NCBI GenBank assembly: GCA_016709675.1
Contig: JADJMH010000005.1
Location: forward strand, 387,315-451,314
DNA: 64,000 nucleotides
Reading direction: 5' to 3'
Origin: Candidatus Accumulibacter proximus
Lineage (GTDB): Bacteria; Pseudomonadota; Gammaproteobacteria; Burkholderiales; Rhodocyclaceae
Below the pieces are notes generated by a model. That model saw only the letters and a program-made list of their open reading frames with translations. It was not told where the DNA came from and did not search any database. This document shows positions 44,960 to 54,754 of this stretch, piece after piece; within the stretch, counting starts at the first letter, position 1, and each line of letters begins with the position of its first letter. A program made the translations under genes and the position numbers.

Positions 44960-45361
44960 TTATCTCGCCCACGAGTCACGGCATCCGGGGTGCGTCTGGA
45001 ATTCCGCCGCAGATGTCATCTGCCTGCTCGGGACAGACGCCACGTAGCCGCGGTGGTGTCGTTTGAGTACCTTGCTAAGGCGCCGGTCTGCTTCCTGATG
45101 AGTGGCGCAGAGATTGCCCAAGAAAGCGTTGCACGCTGCCCATCGTCCTTCCGGAGTGAGCAGCGCGACGACCGGACGACCGCCGTCAGTAATGGCAATA
45201 AGGGCGCTTGACTCACCATTTCCCCACGAAGCGGCGACGATGTCCATCGCTTCTTGACGTGGTATCCTCAAGGCGACCAGCGCGTCTATCGGTGAATCAC
45301 ATTCCGCGCGAAAAATTGCCGGAAAATAGACCTGAAGAGGCAGCGTGGCGAATGTGTCCAT
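44960..45361 (-). CDS. Possible small hypothetical protein
   Basis: A 133-aa frame divergent from the Ubi-type gene. The first 100 residues (LPLQVYFPAIFRAECDSPIDALVALRIP, then ALIAITDGGRPVVALLTPEGRW) have a balanced composition. The C-terminus is poor. There is no strong ribosome site and no family recognised. It partly covers the space where the psiF-like reading frame may continue on the other strand, so it may be spurious. Confidence 0.3.
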   Translation of the reverse strand: MDTFATLPLQVYFPAIFRAECDSPIDALVALRIPRQEAMDIVAASWGNGESSALIAITDGGRPVVALLTPEGRWAACNAFLGNLCATHQEADRRLSKVLKRHHRGYVASVPSRQMTSAAEFQTHPGCRDSWAR

Positions 45362-45445
45362 AATTTTGAACTTCTAACACTCTTCCCTTCGCGTGTAAAT
45401 TCCTGATCGTTCGAGGCATACTTCCACTTCCCTGAGTTCCACAGC

Positions 45446-46615
45446 ATGCAAGTCACGGAGTTTGACATTCTTATCGTTGGCGGCGGCTTGGCGGGACTTT
45501 CGCTGGCCTGGGCGCTGGGCGACACGCGCTGCAAGATCGCGCTGGTTGAGCGGTCGCCGCCACGCCCCACGCCTGACTGGGATGTGCGCATGTACGCGGT
45601 CTCCCCAGCGAATGCTGACTTCCTGCAGGCAATTGGCGCCTGGAAACACATGGCGTCTGATCGCATCGCGCCGGTCCATTCCATGAGAGTTTTTGGCGAC
45701 GGAGGGGCCCAGCTCGATTTCTCGGCCTACGAAGCGGGCGTTGGGGAGCTGGGGTGGATTATTGAATCATCGCTGATGGCCTGCGAACTCTGGGAAGGCG
45801 TCAGGCGGCAGGGAAACCTCACATTGCTTTGCCCGGCTACGCCGCAGGCCCTCCAGGTTACACGAGGAGCTGCGGTGCTGACGCTCACCGACAATACCAA
45901 GGTGTCAGCCAAACTGGTGGTAGGCGCCGACGGACGAGACTCCTGGGTACGAGCAGCGCTTGGGTTGCGGGCGATCAGCACGCCCTACGGTGAAATGGGC
46001 GTGGTCGCCAACTTCGAATGTCAGCATTTGCACCGTGGCATAGCGCGGCAGTGGTTTCGCCCCGACGGGGTGCTGGCCTGGCTGCCGATGGCAGGCAACC
46101 GCGTCTCCATCGTCTGGTCCACGCCCGACGAAAACGCCAGGGAACTGCTGGCCCTATCGGCAGAAGAACTCTGCGCCCGAGTGGCCGCGGCCGGAAGCGG
46201 TGAGCTTGGCACCTTCAGGCTTCTTACCCCAGCGGCCGCCTTCCCGCTTCGCCTGACATACCTGCCACAGATCGTCGCGCCGCGGGTAGCGCTGCTTGGC
46301 GATGCCGCGCACGGCATTCACCCGCTTTCCGGCCATGGTATAAACCTTGGCTACCAGGACGCAAAGGCTCTGGCCGCTCTGCTGGCTGCGACACCGGACT
46401 GGCAGGACCTCGGCAGCGAGCGCCTCCTGGGTCGCTACCAGCGAGAAAGGCGTGAGGAGACCCTGAGCATGCAAGCCGCTACGCACGCCCTCCACCACCT
46501 CTTCAGAAAGGATTTCCCCGGGCTCAAGCCTTTGCGCAATTTCGGAATGAACCTGACCAACCGTTTGCCACTCTTGAAAAGCTTTCTTGTGCGGTACGCA
46601 ATCGGCGACTTTTGA
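45446..46615 (+). CDS. UbiH/UbiF/COQ6-family FAD monooxygenase
   Basis: The protein is 389 aa. It has the FAD motif ILIVGGGLAGLSLAWAL, the second motif VVGADGRDS and the third, GDAAHGIHPLSGHGINLGYQDA, which define the UbiH family of aromatic-ring hydroxylases in ubiquinone synthesis. Which ring position it hydroxylates (UbiI, UbiH, UbiF or UbiM type) cannot be told by eye. It is followed 33 bp later by dsbC. Confidence 0.9.
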   Translation: MQVTEFDILIVGGGLAGLSLAWALGDTRCKIALVERSPPRPTPDWDVRMYAVSPANADFLQAIGAWKHMASDRIAPVHSMRVFGDGGAQLDFSAYEAGVGELGWIIESSLMACELWEGVRRQGNLTLLCPATPQALQVTRGAAVLTLTDNTKVSAKLVVGADGRDSWVRAALGLRAISTPYGEMGVVANFECQHLHRGIARQWFRPDGVLAWLPMAGNRVSIVWSTPDENARELLALSAEELCARVAAAGSGELGTFRLLTPAAAFPLRLTYLPQIVAPRVALLGDAAHGIHPLSGHGINLGYQDAKALAALLAATPDWQDLGSERLLGRYQRERREETLSMQAATHALHHLFRKDFPGLKPLRNFGMNLTNRLPLLKSFLVRYAIGDF

Positions 46616-46648
46616 AGCACCCACATCACTCAACCGGAGAAATCACTG

Positions 46649-47353
46649 ATGCATAGGAAACTGCTGCCGCTCGCGCTCGCCGCAACAATGAGTCTGCCGA
46701 CCTTGGCGGACGACGCTGCCGTTATCAAGAAGTCTGTTGAAACCAAGCTCGCGCGCACGGTGACCAGTGTCACCAAGACCCCCTATCTGGGCCTCTACGA
46801 AGTCTACGTTGATGGCCAGATCGTCTATACCGATGAGAAGGTGTCGGCCCTGCTCATTGGCGCGTTGGTCGATGGCAAGACGATGAAGAACGTGACTGAC
46901 GAGCGGATGCAGAAACTCACCGCGATCAAGTTTGCGGACTTGCCGCTCGCACTCGCAGTCAAGCAGGTTCGCGGCGACGGCAAACGTGTTTTCGCAACCT
47001 TCGAAGACCCGAACTGTGGCTACTGCAAGAAGCTGGCGAAGGACATCGCGAAGCTCGATAACGTGACCATATACACCTTCCTCTACCCCATCCTGTCGCC
47101 GGATTCTCTGGAGAAGTCCAATCAGATCTGGTGTGCCCCCGACAGGGCCAAGGCATGGAATGAGTGGATGATCGACGGGAAGGCGCCCGGCGGTAAGGGC
47201 GATTGTGACACCACGGCAGTCAAGAAAACCATTGAGATGGGCCGCAAGTTGGCGATAACCGGGACGCCGACAATCTTCTTCGCAGACGGGGAGCGTATTC
47301 CTGGCGCAATTCCGATTGCCAAGATCGAGCAGAAGCTTGCCCAGACCAAGTAA
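46649..47353 (+). CDS. dsbC: Thiol:disulfide interchange protein DsbC
   Basis: The protein is 234 aa with a signal peptide ending near PTLA-DD. The N-terminal dimerisation domain (GLYEVYVDGQIVYTDEK) leads to the thioredoxin-fold domain with active site FEDPNCGYCKKL (CGYC) and cis-Pro segment ITGTPTIFFADG. It isomerises wrong disulfides in the periplasm. ATG 46649 follows CCGGAG. Confidence 0.93.
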   Translation: MHRKLLPLALAATMSLPTLADDAAVIKKSVETKLARTVTSVTKTPYLGLYEVYVDGQIVYTDEKVSALLIGALVDGKTMKNVTDERMQKLTAIKFADLPLALAVKQVRGDGKRVFATFEDPNCGYCKKLAKDIAKLDNVTIYTFLYPILSPDSLEKSNQIWCAPDRAKAWNEWMIDGKAPGGKGDCDTTAVKKTIEMGRKLAITGTPTIFFADGERIPGAIPIAKIEQKLAQTK

Positions 47354-47450
47354 GTGGCCTGAGAAGGCGAGTCTACTTGTTGTGCCAGCGTCGTCACGGA
47401 GCGATGTAACGGATTGCCCTGGAGGGAGCAGGTGCTGCTTCGGGAATCAG

Positions 47451-48638
47451 TCAATCTCGGACAGGAAAGATCTGCCGCCTGTGGTTGATCGCTAACGAAC
47501 TGACCAGCGGATTCTCTGCCAGATACCGGCCGATCGCATGTTCAACCCCGCGGCCGGCAGCAGAGTCTCCGAAATCCTGCCGGGCCAGATAGACCTCGGC
47601 TTCCACCCGGCCACCCAGATAATGCAGGACCACCCGCTGAGGTTCAGGCAGTTGGGAGAGCACGGGAGCCAACTGTCTAATGAGGTCACTTCGGTCTGGC
47701 GTGTTTTGGCTCTTGCTGTCATGGTCCAGATCATCCTCGACGTCGATATGAACAAGGACATCGGATACGGACGAGTGACTGTCGAGTACCCGTTTTCGCG
47801 TCATCTCGGCAATCCGATGACCTTCCGAGACGCTGATCCTCGGATCGACGCAGACATGAGCGTCGACCAGTGAGCGATGCGCCATGCGACGGGTACGCAA
47901 CTCATGCAGACTGCTTACCCCGGGGGTGTCGACTATCACCTGACGGATGCCGTCAACTTCCTCGACCGACAGTCCGGTATCGATCAGTTCCTGAAGAGCC
48001 TCCCAAGCGAACACCACCCCCATCCGGACGATCATGAAGCCAACGATCACTGCCGCCACCGAATCGGCAAAGCTGTAGCCCATCAAATTGCCCAGGATGC
48101 CAAGCGCCACCACAAGGGACGATGCGGCGTCGGAGCGGGCATGCCAGGCGTTGGCTATCAGCATTGGCGAGCGCAAGCGCTCACCGACATGAAGCATATA
48201 GCGGAACAGCCCTTCCTTCGCAGCCAACGCCAGGATAGCCGTCCATAGTGCGAGCGGTCCTACCGGCGGCAGATTGTCCACGTCTTGCAGCTTAACCCCG
48301 GCGCTCCAGATAATGCCGGCGCCGGTCGCGGCCAGAATCGCCCCGAGTGCAAACGAAGCTGCCGTTTCGATGCGACCGTGGCCATAGGGATGGCTTTCGT
48401 CGGCAGGATCCTTACTGTGATGGGCGGCAAAAAGGACCAGAAAGTCACAGACCAAGTCCGAGAGCGAATGCAATCCGTCGGCGATCAGGCCCTGCGAGTG
48501 AGAAATGATACCCGCGACCACCTGCGCAGCAGTCAGGAAAACATTGACCACCACACTCACCCAGGTGACACGCTGGGCCATGGCGTGCCGGCCGGGGTCA
48601 TCGTAAGAGACTTGGGGTGCGTCGTTAAGCGTGTTCAT
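47451..48638 (-). CDS. Cation diffusion facilitator (CDF) metal transporter
   Basis: The protein is 395 aa. Six membrane segments are predicted. The metal site motifs are ADGLHSLSDLVCDFLVLFAAHHS and the family loop SHPYGHGRIETAASF. HARSDAASSLVVALGIL carries the second HxxxD. A cytoplasmic domain follows (SLHELRTRRMAHRSLVDAHVCVDP). It probably exports Fe, Zn, Mn or Co. The site is not specific enough to choose. The C-terminal extension of about 90 residues past the usual domain is longer than in FieF. It converges on dsbC. Confidence 0.9.
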   Translation of the reverse strand: MNTLNDAPQVSYDDPGRHAMAQRVTWVSVVVNVFLTAAQVVAGIISHSQGLIADGLHSLSDLVCDFLVLFAAHHSKDPADESHPYGHGRIETAASFALGAILAATGAGIIWSAGVKLQDVDNLPPVGPLALWTAILALAAKEGLFRYMLHVGERLRSPMLIANAWHARSDAASSLVVALGILGNLMGYSFADSVAAVIVGFMIVRMGVVFAWEALQELIDTGLSVEEVDGIRQVIVDTPGVSSLHELRTRRMAHRSLVDAHVCVDPRISVSEGHRIAEMTRKRVLDSHSSVSDVLVHIDVEDDLDHDSKSQNTPDRSDLIRQLAPVLSQLPEPQRVVLHYLGGRVEAEVYLARQDFGDSAAGRGVEHAIGRYLAENPLVSSLAINHRRQIFPVRD

Positions 48639-49324
48639 GGCTCGGTCTCTTTCGGCTAAAGTCGCTTCCTATTCTACCGTCGCCAAACTTGGCCACGACG
48701 GGGCTTTTCAGTTGGCCTCTGCCTTGCTGACGGACCTCCGGCAAGGCGATGGCGATCCCGAAGTGATGACCATCGGAAATCGTGCACTCGCTCGCCCTAA
48801 CTCAGGCCAAGAAACGCGGAAGGGTGAGTGCTGGCCAATGAGAATGTTCATGCACCTGCCCCAACGGCCATGACTGTCGAAACACCCTTGATGATGAAAG
48901 TCATGACCGCTTCCCTCATCCCCAACCCTTCTCCCGCGCGCGGCAGACGGGAGATTCGTGGATCGCAGACGCGACTTCATGGTAAGGGCCGGCGCGGAAG
49001 CCACCCACGCGGTCGTCGTGTCTGAGTCACGGATCATGCTTCAGCAAGATTAAGACAAGCTTAACCCTGAGGCCATGGCTACTCTAGCCTTTACTCGCAA
49101 TGAATGCTCAACAGGAATCCTCCGTTTACGCTGTGGGTGGTGCACGTGGTGGTCACTGCGTTGGAGGCGACAGCTCTGAAGCATGACCAGCGAAGCCCAG
49201 TGGTAGCAAGGCTTGGCGGCAACCGCAAAATAAAACTTTCGCAAAGGGGGGCTAGACAATTTCGGAGGCCTTTGACAGAATAGGTTGAGGCTAACGGATC
49301 TGCGTTTCTGGTGAAGGTTCTGCG
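48639..49324. other. 690-bp intergenic region before the insertion sequence
   Basis: No credible gene. The stretch CCCTCATCCCCAACCCTTCTCCCG at 48917-48940 is the kind of low-complexity intergenic motif common in these genomes. The left end of the insertion sequence lies somewhere after about 49200. CTTTCGC at 49236-49242 could belong to a terminal inverted repeat (see the IS entry). Confidence 0.35.
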
Positions 49325-50230
49325 ATGGACGTGATGGCGTCGGGCGATTGGGTGCACTGCGGTCGGGAGTTCAGTGCGCAGGAGGTTGCCGACGTCTGCG
49401 CGACGGTGGCGTGGCTGCCTGGCTTGGCGCGCAGGGAACTGGCGGCGACGCTGTGCGAACACCTGGGCTGGGTGACGCTGACGGGGACGGCGAAGATCGA
49501 CGCCTGCCTGGAGTTCCTGAAGCGTTTGCAGGCGGCCGGCCTGCTCGTCCTGCCCACACCGAGACCCTCGCCGCGACGCCGTTCGACACCACCCAGGGCC
49601 GTCGTCGAACCGTTGGTCGAGGAGTCGCCGGTGGACTGTACGCTGTCGGCCCTTGCCCCGGTCCGGCTGGAAGTGATCCGCGACACCGCCTTGGTGACGC
49701 AATGGGATGCGCTGATGGCGCGCTTTCACCCGCTGGGTTTCCAGGGCGCCTTCGGCTACCGGTTGCGCTACTTCATCACGGCGGGTGAGTTGCGGGTCGG
49801 TTGCGTCCTGTTGTCCGGTGCCGCCCGGGCGGTGGCCGCGCGCGACGCCTGGATCGGCTGGACGGCCCAGGCCCGGCGCGAGAACCTGCCGCGGGTACTC
49901 AACAACAGCCGTTTCCTGATCTTCCCGCACGTCCGGGTGCCGCATCTGGCCAGTCAGGTGCTCGGACAACTCGCGCGTCGTGCGCGCAGCGACTGGCTCG
50001 AACACTGGGGCTTCGAGCCCCTGCTGCTGGAAAGCTTCGTCGACCCGCGACAGCATGCCGGCACCTGCTACCGGGCGGCCGGTTGGCAATTGCTCGGAGA
50101 GACCAGCGGACGCGGGCTGGCCCGTCCTGGCCGGACCTATCACAGCACGCCGCGGCAAGTATGGGTCAAGCCGCTCGGCAGCGACGGTCGCGACCGCCTT
50201 TGTTCGGTGGCCGGGCTCTCCAGACCATGA
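49325..50230 (+). CDS. DruA/DUF4338 family protein, IS-associated
   Basis: The protein is 301 aa. The DUF4338 core is clear: RFHPLGFQGAFGYRLRYFI, then NNSRFLIFPHVRVPHLASQVL, DWLEHWGFEPLLLESFVDP, and GTCYRAAGWQLLGETSGRG. DruA is a component of Druantia antiphage systems, but DUF4338 proteins also occur next to transposases, as here, so an antiphage role should not be assumed. The stop overlaps the transposase start (ATGA). Confidence 0.85.
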   Translation: MDVMASGDWVHCGREFSAQEVADVCATVAWLPGLARRELAATLCEHLGWVTLTGTAKIDACLEFLKRLQAAGLLVLPTPRPSPRRRSTPPRAVVEPLVEESPVDCTLSALAPVRLEVIRDTALVTQWDALMARFHPLGFQGAFGYRLRYFITAGELRVGCVLLSGAARAVAARDAWIGWTAQARRENLPRVLNNSRFLIFPHVRVPHLASQVLGQLARRARSDWLEHWGFEPLLLESFVDPRQHAGTCYRAAGWQLLGETSGRGLARPGRTYHSTPRQVWVKPLGSDGRDRLCSVAGLSRP

Positions 50231-51749
50231 GCCACAGCCCTGCCGTCGCCCGACACTTGCCGACATCCAGGAGCAACGCCGGCAGAAGAAACAGCAAGAG
50301 AAGGCACTGAACGCGAAGCTGCGCGCGCTGGGAACAGTACCCCACGCGCCCGCGACCTTGCCCAACGGATGTTCAGCCTTCGCGACCATCGCCGAAGAGA
50401 GGGAAGCCCGTGCGGATGCCGTGAGCAAGCAGGCGCGCCTCCTGCGCCAGGAGCTGCCGGCCTTGCTCGCCCAGCTGGAACGGATTCCCGACCCGCGAGA
50501 CCCCAGGAAGCGCCGGCACAAGCTGACCGTGCTGCTGCTCTATGGCCTGTTGATGTTCGTCTTTCAGTTCTCCTCCCGGCGCGAGACCAATCGCGAAATG
50601 ACCTGTCCGCAGTTCCTCGCCAACCTGCACCTGCTGTTCCCGGAGATCGAGGCCCTGCCGCACGCCGACACCCTCTATCGGCTGCTGCGCGACATCGACC
50701 TGGCCCACCTCGAACAGGCGCACGTCGACCTGGTGCGCCGCCTGATCCGCGGCAAGAGCTTCCGGCGCTATCTGATCAACCACTGCCATCCGATCGCCAT
50801 CGATGGCTCGCAGAAGCTCGCGGGCGACACCCTCTGGGCGGAGGAACTCCTGCAGCGCACCGTCGGCAAGGACGAAACCCGCCATACCCAGTACTTCGTC
50901 TACGTGCTCGAGGCCAGCCTCGTCTTCCACGGCGGTCTGGTCATCCCGTTGCTCAGCGAGTTCCTCGAACACGCGCTGGGCGACAGCGAAGCGCAGAAGC
51001 AGGATTGCGAGCTGCGCGGCTTCGTGCGTCTGAGCGACCGGCTCAAGAGGCTGTTCCCGCGCCTGCCGATCCTGCTCGTGCTCGACGGACTCTACGCCAA
51101 CGGGCTGGTGATGCAGCGCTGCCTGCGCGCCCACTGGCAGTTCATGATCGTGCTCAAGGACAAGGACTTGCCCTCGGTCTGGGAGGAATTCCGCGCGCTG
51201 CAGCCCCGGCAGTCACAGACCCTGCAGCAGAACTGGGGACAACGACAACAGCGCTTCAGCTGGGTCAATGACATCGAATATGCTTACGGTTCGAACGGTC
51301 GGTGCCGGCTCAAGCTGCATGTGGTCGTCTGTGAGGAAAGCTGGGAGCGGGTCGACCAACAGGCCGCGATCGTCACCGAAACGGCGCGCCACGCCTGGCT
51401 CTCCAGCCAGCCGCTCAGCCGCGAGAACGTCCATGAGCGCTGCAATCTCGGCGCCCGCCACCGCTGGGGCATCGAAGCGGGCTTCCTCGTCGAAAAGCAC
51501 CAGGGCTACCACTACGAACATGCCTTTGCCCTTGACTGGAATGCCATGCGGGGCTACCACCTCCTCATGCGCCTCGCGCATGTCTTCAATACCCTGGCGC
51601 GCTTCACGCGACAGCTCCGCGGCCTGTATCGCCAGTTCGGCGTGCGCGGCGCCATCGCCTTCATCCGAAATTCCTGCGCTGCCCCCTGGCTCGATCCTGC
51701 GCGGATGCGCGGGCTGCTCGCCAAACCCTCTCTCCTGCAACTCGAGTGA
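50227..51749 (+). CDS. DDE-type transposase, one frameshift near its start
   Basis: ATG 50227 begins MSHSPAVAR. The main frame (ADIQEQRRQKKQQEKAL onward) is one base out of register from about 50250, so one base is missing or expression uses frameshifting. The core shows PIAIDGSQK (first Asp), LPILLVLDGLYANG (second Asp) and NLGARHRWGIEAGFLVEKH (Glu), consistent with a DDE catalytic triad. About 505 aa when joined. The N-terminal 80 residues are Lys/Gln/Glu-rich helices. Confidence 0.75.
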
Positions 51750-52380
51750 CCTGCCGCGGACGGCCCCAGGAACCATTCCACGCACCGTTCAACGTGCCGG
51801 GAAAGCCTCGCACAGCGATCGGACCGGAGCGCCGGCCGCCTATCGACACCCTCTTCACGGACCGCACACCACCCGCCCATCCAGCGCTCACTTGCCGCCA
51901 GCCACCCCCGATCTGACCGCCCCAGCGGCGAAAGCGGGGGTTTCCGGCAAACGGGTCCGATTTGGAGGCGTCAGGGCGCGCCGCCGCCGGGGAGCTGGCC
52001 CAGCCCCGCGTTCTGGTCAATTGCCGATGCCAGCTAATCCGCGAGGGCGGACGGCGTGACGCCGCCGGTGACGAAGCCGAAGAAGCGGGGTCCCGGCGAT
52101 GCGGGTAATATGCCCGCGTTCGGCGCGGAGTGAACCAGTCATCAGGACGCGAGCTGGATCGCTGCCGGTCTCCGGCAGCGCTTCGGTCGAAAACGCGCCG
52201 CCGCCATCTCCTCGGGCGAGGGAACACGACTGACCGGGGCTCCGGCAGCGAAGCCAGAAAGGCGCTGGTCAGCGCGTGCGCGTGCGAGGGCACAATCGGT
52301 CGTGGCGATGGTGGTCGAGTCGATGGCCTGGTTCATGATCAAGAAGTCACGCGGGCGGGCCCGAAGGATTCCGGGCAGGA
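51750..52380. other. 630-bp region without a recognised gene
   Basis: GC-rich sequence after the transposase. A short minus-strand frame (52142-52342, opening MIMNQAIDSTTIATTDCAL) has a balanced start but no family likeness and no convincing ribosome site. It probably includes the right IS end and decayed sequence. Confidence 0.35.
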
Positions 52381-52903
52381 TTACAAGGCGTCGCGTGCCG
52401 ATGATCCGCCAGGTTGCCGGTAGTCATCGCTGATCCAGGCGTTGACACTGGCGGCGCTGAATCTGAACCCCCGCATCGACGCGTACCTGGGCCAGTGCTT
52501 CGCCATTGCCATCGTAGGCTGTCAGCAGGGCATGGGGGCGTCTTCGTCGGCCACGATATCGAAGGTCACCCTGACCCGACCCGCCGGGCCCGTTCCACGG
52601 TGAGCTCTTGGTAAGGTCGCCTGCAGCTGCTGTTCGTGACGTCGCCGAACCTCCGCGGCGGTCTTGACCAGCGTGTTGAAGGCGGCTGCGTCCAGTGGTT
52701 TCGGGTTCTTCTTGTCACGGCCCATCGTCCAGGGGCCGACCAGCGCGGAGTTCTGATCCGCCGTCCTTGATCATCTCCACGGCCCATCCGTCGTCGTCTT
52801 CGTTCTTGACGACGCGCGCCTGCCAGCCCTTGTTGAACCAGAGGCGAGGCCTGCCCATTCCTGCGGTGGGCGGATCGGCCTCGTTCACTACGTTCAATGT
52901 CAT
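52381..52903 (-). pseudogene. Unknown protein gene with several frameshifts
   Basis: ATG 52903 opens TLNVVNEADPPTAGMGRPRLWFNKGWQ. The protein sense then jumps frame near 52763 (to ALVGPWTMGRDKKNPKPLDAA), near 52528 (to HALLTAYDGNGEALAQVRVDAG) and near 52470 (to FSAASVNAWISDDYRQPGGSS), ending at TAA 52381-52383. Joined, it is about 170 aa with no family I recognise. Each segment reads as good protein, so the original gene was real. It may be decayed or mis-sequenced. Confidence 0.55.
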
Positions 52904-53084
52904 GCCGAATTTTACATTCCGCCGAGGCGCTGTCGTGCGACATTTTCAAACGCTGTCAGAATGAACACCTCGGCGCTCGGACCGAGCAGCTAGAGCGGGT
53001 TGCCGGACAGGCCGCTGAGAGACCAGTCCCGGCCGAGAATATGCCCCGGGGCTACACTGAGCAGGCCGCCGTAAGGAGATGCGC

Positions 53085-53696
53085 ATGAGTAAGAGAGATG
53101 TCGAGATCCTCGATCGCGAGGTCTGCTACCAGGGCTTCTATCGGCTGGAGAGATTGCGCTTGCGTCACCGCTTGTTCTCCGGCGACATGAGCCCACCGAT
53201 CGTGCGCGAGGTGATCGAGAAGGACGTAGCAGCGGTGCTGCTTTATGATCCCGGGCGTGACGAAGTGGTGATGATCGAGCAGTTTCGCATCGGTGCCCGC
53301 GACGACCCGCGCGGGCCATGGCTCTGCTGGAGATCGTCGCCGGCCTGATCGAACCCGGCGAGACCCCGGCGCAGGTGACGCGGCGAGAGGCCATGGAGGA
53401 GGCCGGCTGCACGGTATGGATCGATCTGCTGCCGATCAGCACTTTCTACACCAGCCCGGCGAAGACCCCGCAGGCACCCATCTCCTACCTGGGTCGGAGG
53501 GACAGCGCCAGTGCTGGCGGATTCACGGCCTGCCGACGAAGGCGAGGATATCCGCGTCGTCTGCCTGGCCCGCCGAACAGGCGGTCAAGCTGGCGGAGGA
53601 GGGGCGGACCGACCTCGCCTGGCCACTGCTCGCGCTCTTCTGGTTCGCCCGCCACCGCGATCGGGTGCGCGACCGCTGGCTGACAGGGCCGTGTAG
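53085..53696 (+). pseudogene. nudF: NudF-like ADP-ribose diphosphatase (Nudix), frameshifted
   Basis: ATG 53085 has AAGGAG 6 bp upstream. The first frame gives the NudF N-terminus (REVCYQGFYRLERLRLRHR, then VVMIEQFRIGARDDPRGPW). A shift near 53322 leads to LEIVAGLIEPGETPAQVTRREAMEEAG, the Nudix box. Later frames supply ADEGEDIRVVCL and EQAVKLAEEGRTDLAWPLLALFWFARHR, the usual C-terminus. At least three indels are needed. The intact enzyme would hydrolyse ADP-ribose to AMP and ribose phosphate. Confidence 0.75.
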
Positions 53697-54027
53697 TTGC
53701 CTGGACGCGTTGCGCCATCACGCGTCCGGAACAAGTACGGCTATCCGCCCGTCTTGCAGGAGGCGTCGGTAAAGAAGTGCGCGCGCAAGCAAGAAGGTGC
53801 TGTCAGCGGAACGGAGAGAAGAAGAAAGTACGGCGTCGCTGGATGAACGACAGTCCTTGCCAGGGCAAGCGCCGGTCCCTTGACACGCCACCGAACAATG
53901 TACATCGTGATGTAGATCAACGTACTCGGCACCTTCAACGGAAAAGCGACGATTGGCTCAGGCATTTGCAAAATGACCAACAAGCGCAAGAATTGATTCT
54001 AGTTGACCACTTGAAAGGATTTGCATC
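53697..54027. other. 330-bp gap, no gene seen
   Basis: Between the Nudix remnant and the toxin-antitoxin pair. Reading frames are short and lysine/arginine-rich. AGTTGACCACTTG near 54000 could form part of the antitoxin promoter. Confidence 0.3.
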
Positions 54028-54234
54028 ATGAAAACGGCGACGATTGCCGATACCAAGTCGCATTGTCGGCGCTGCTGGCGGAGATCGCGCCGGGGGAGAT
54101 CGTCATCACTCGCCGGGGAAAGCCTGTCGCCCGTCTGGCTGGCGGAGCCGCAAGCGACCACTCGAGGTGGTCTGACCCGCATGAATGGGTTGCCGCAGCG
54201 CCTCCAGCCGGTGGGCTGACCGTAGCCGAGATGC
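54028..54234 (+). pseudogene. Phd/YefM-type antitoxin, frameshifted
   Basis: ATG 54028 (GAAAGGA upstream) reads MKTATIADTK. After one base is added near 54064 the next frame continues as ALLAEIAPGEIVITRRGKPVARL, the classic Phd/YefM N-terminal motif. The end reads PHEWVAAAPPAGGLTVAEMRDGDL. It is paired with the PIN-domain gene just downstream. Confidence 0.65.
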
Positions 54235-54591
54235 GTGACGGGGATCTCTGTGATCTATCTCGACACCTCACTATTGGCGGCGATCTTCTTCCGCGAAGCC
54301 AACGCCGTCGAGCTCGTTGCGCGGATCGAGCACATGCGGCAGCAGAGGCTGATGATCTCTGCCTGGACCTTGACCGAAATGGCCAGCGTTGGCGGCATCA
54401 AAGAGCGAACCGGTGTGGTCGATGCCGTCACACGCCGAACGGCGCTGGCCACCTTTCAGCGTTTCGTCTCCGGCCAAACTCGGGCTGGTGGAGATCGAGC
54501 CGAGATTTCCGCACCGCGGCGGTTCTCAATGACACGCCCGTTGTGCTGCGAGCAGAGACCGTTGCGGCACCGGCTGTTATCCGCCGTCTGA
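54235..54591 (+). pseudogene. VapC-like PIN-domain toxin, frameshifted C-terminus
   Basis: A frame from ATG 54235 (or GTG 54250) has the PIN opening SVIYLDTSLLAAIFFRE with the first catalytic Asp, ANAVELVARIE, and MISAWTLTEMASVGGIKERTG with the conserved Glu. Past 54480 the sense moves to another frame (FRTAAVLNDTPVVLRAE), and the expected GDALHLA-type motif with the last Asp is not intact. Such toxins are ribonucleases. Confidence 0.65.
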
Positions 54592-54754
54592 ACGCCCGGC
54601 AGCCAGCCTTGATCGTCGGCTGTGCGAAGCGACAGACCGCCTGGGTATCGGTCGCGTCGAACTGGCATAATCGCGCCCGCTGCCGCGCATACCTGTGCAA
54701 TTCTGGGGACAGTATATGCAATTCCTCGTTCGGCGGACTGACGCCGACGAGGCA

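Larger units (their letters stand above)
49325..51749 (+). mobile_element. Insertion sequence with DruA-family protein plus DDE-type transposase
   Basis: Two genes overlap by ATGA (49325-50230 and 50227-51749). The outer ends are not certain. CTTTCGC with a downstream GGGG block at 49236 and its inverted counterpart (GCGAAAG) at 51929-51935 form a weak imperfect inverted repeat. I see no clear target-site duplication. The right flank (51.9-52.4 kb) has no gene. I have not seen the pair named as one IS family with confidence. Confidence 0.65.

Noticed and set aside
48917..48940. CCCTCATCCCCAACCC motif as a REP element
   Set aside because: Single clear copy, no paired arm; left as intergenic low-complexity sequence.
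49325..50230. Complete Druantia antiphage system
   Set aside because: No druB-E or helicase gene nearby; the partner is a transposase, so an IS is the simpler reading.
49091..50521. 476-aa minus-strand ORF
   Set aside because: Shadow of the DruA and transposase genes, Arg/Gly/Gln-rich with no domain sense.
49236..51935. Definite terminal inverted repeats of the IS
   Set aside because: Only a 7-bp match with scattered further identity; no target-site duplication seen.
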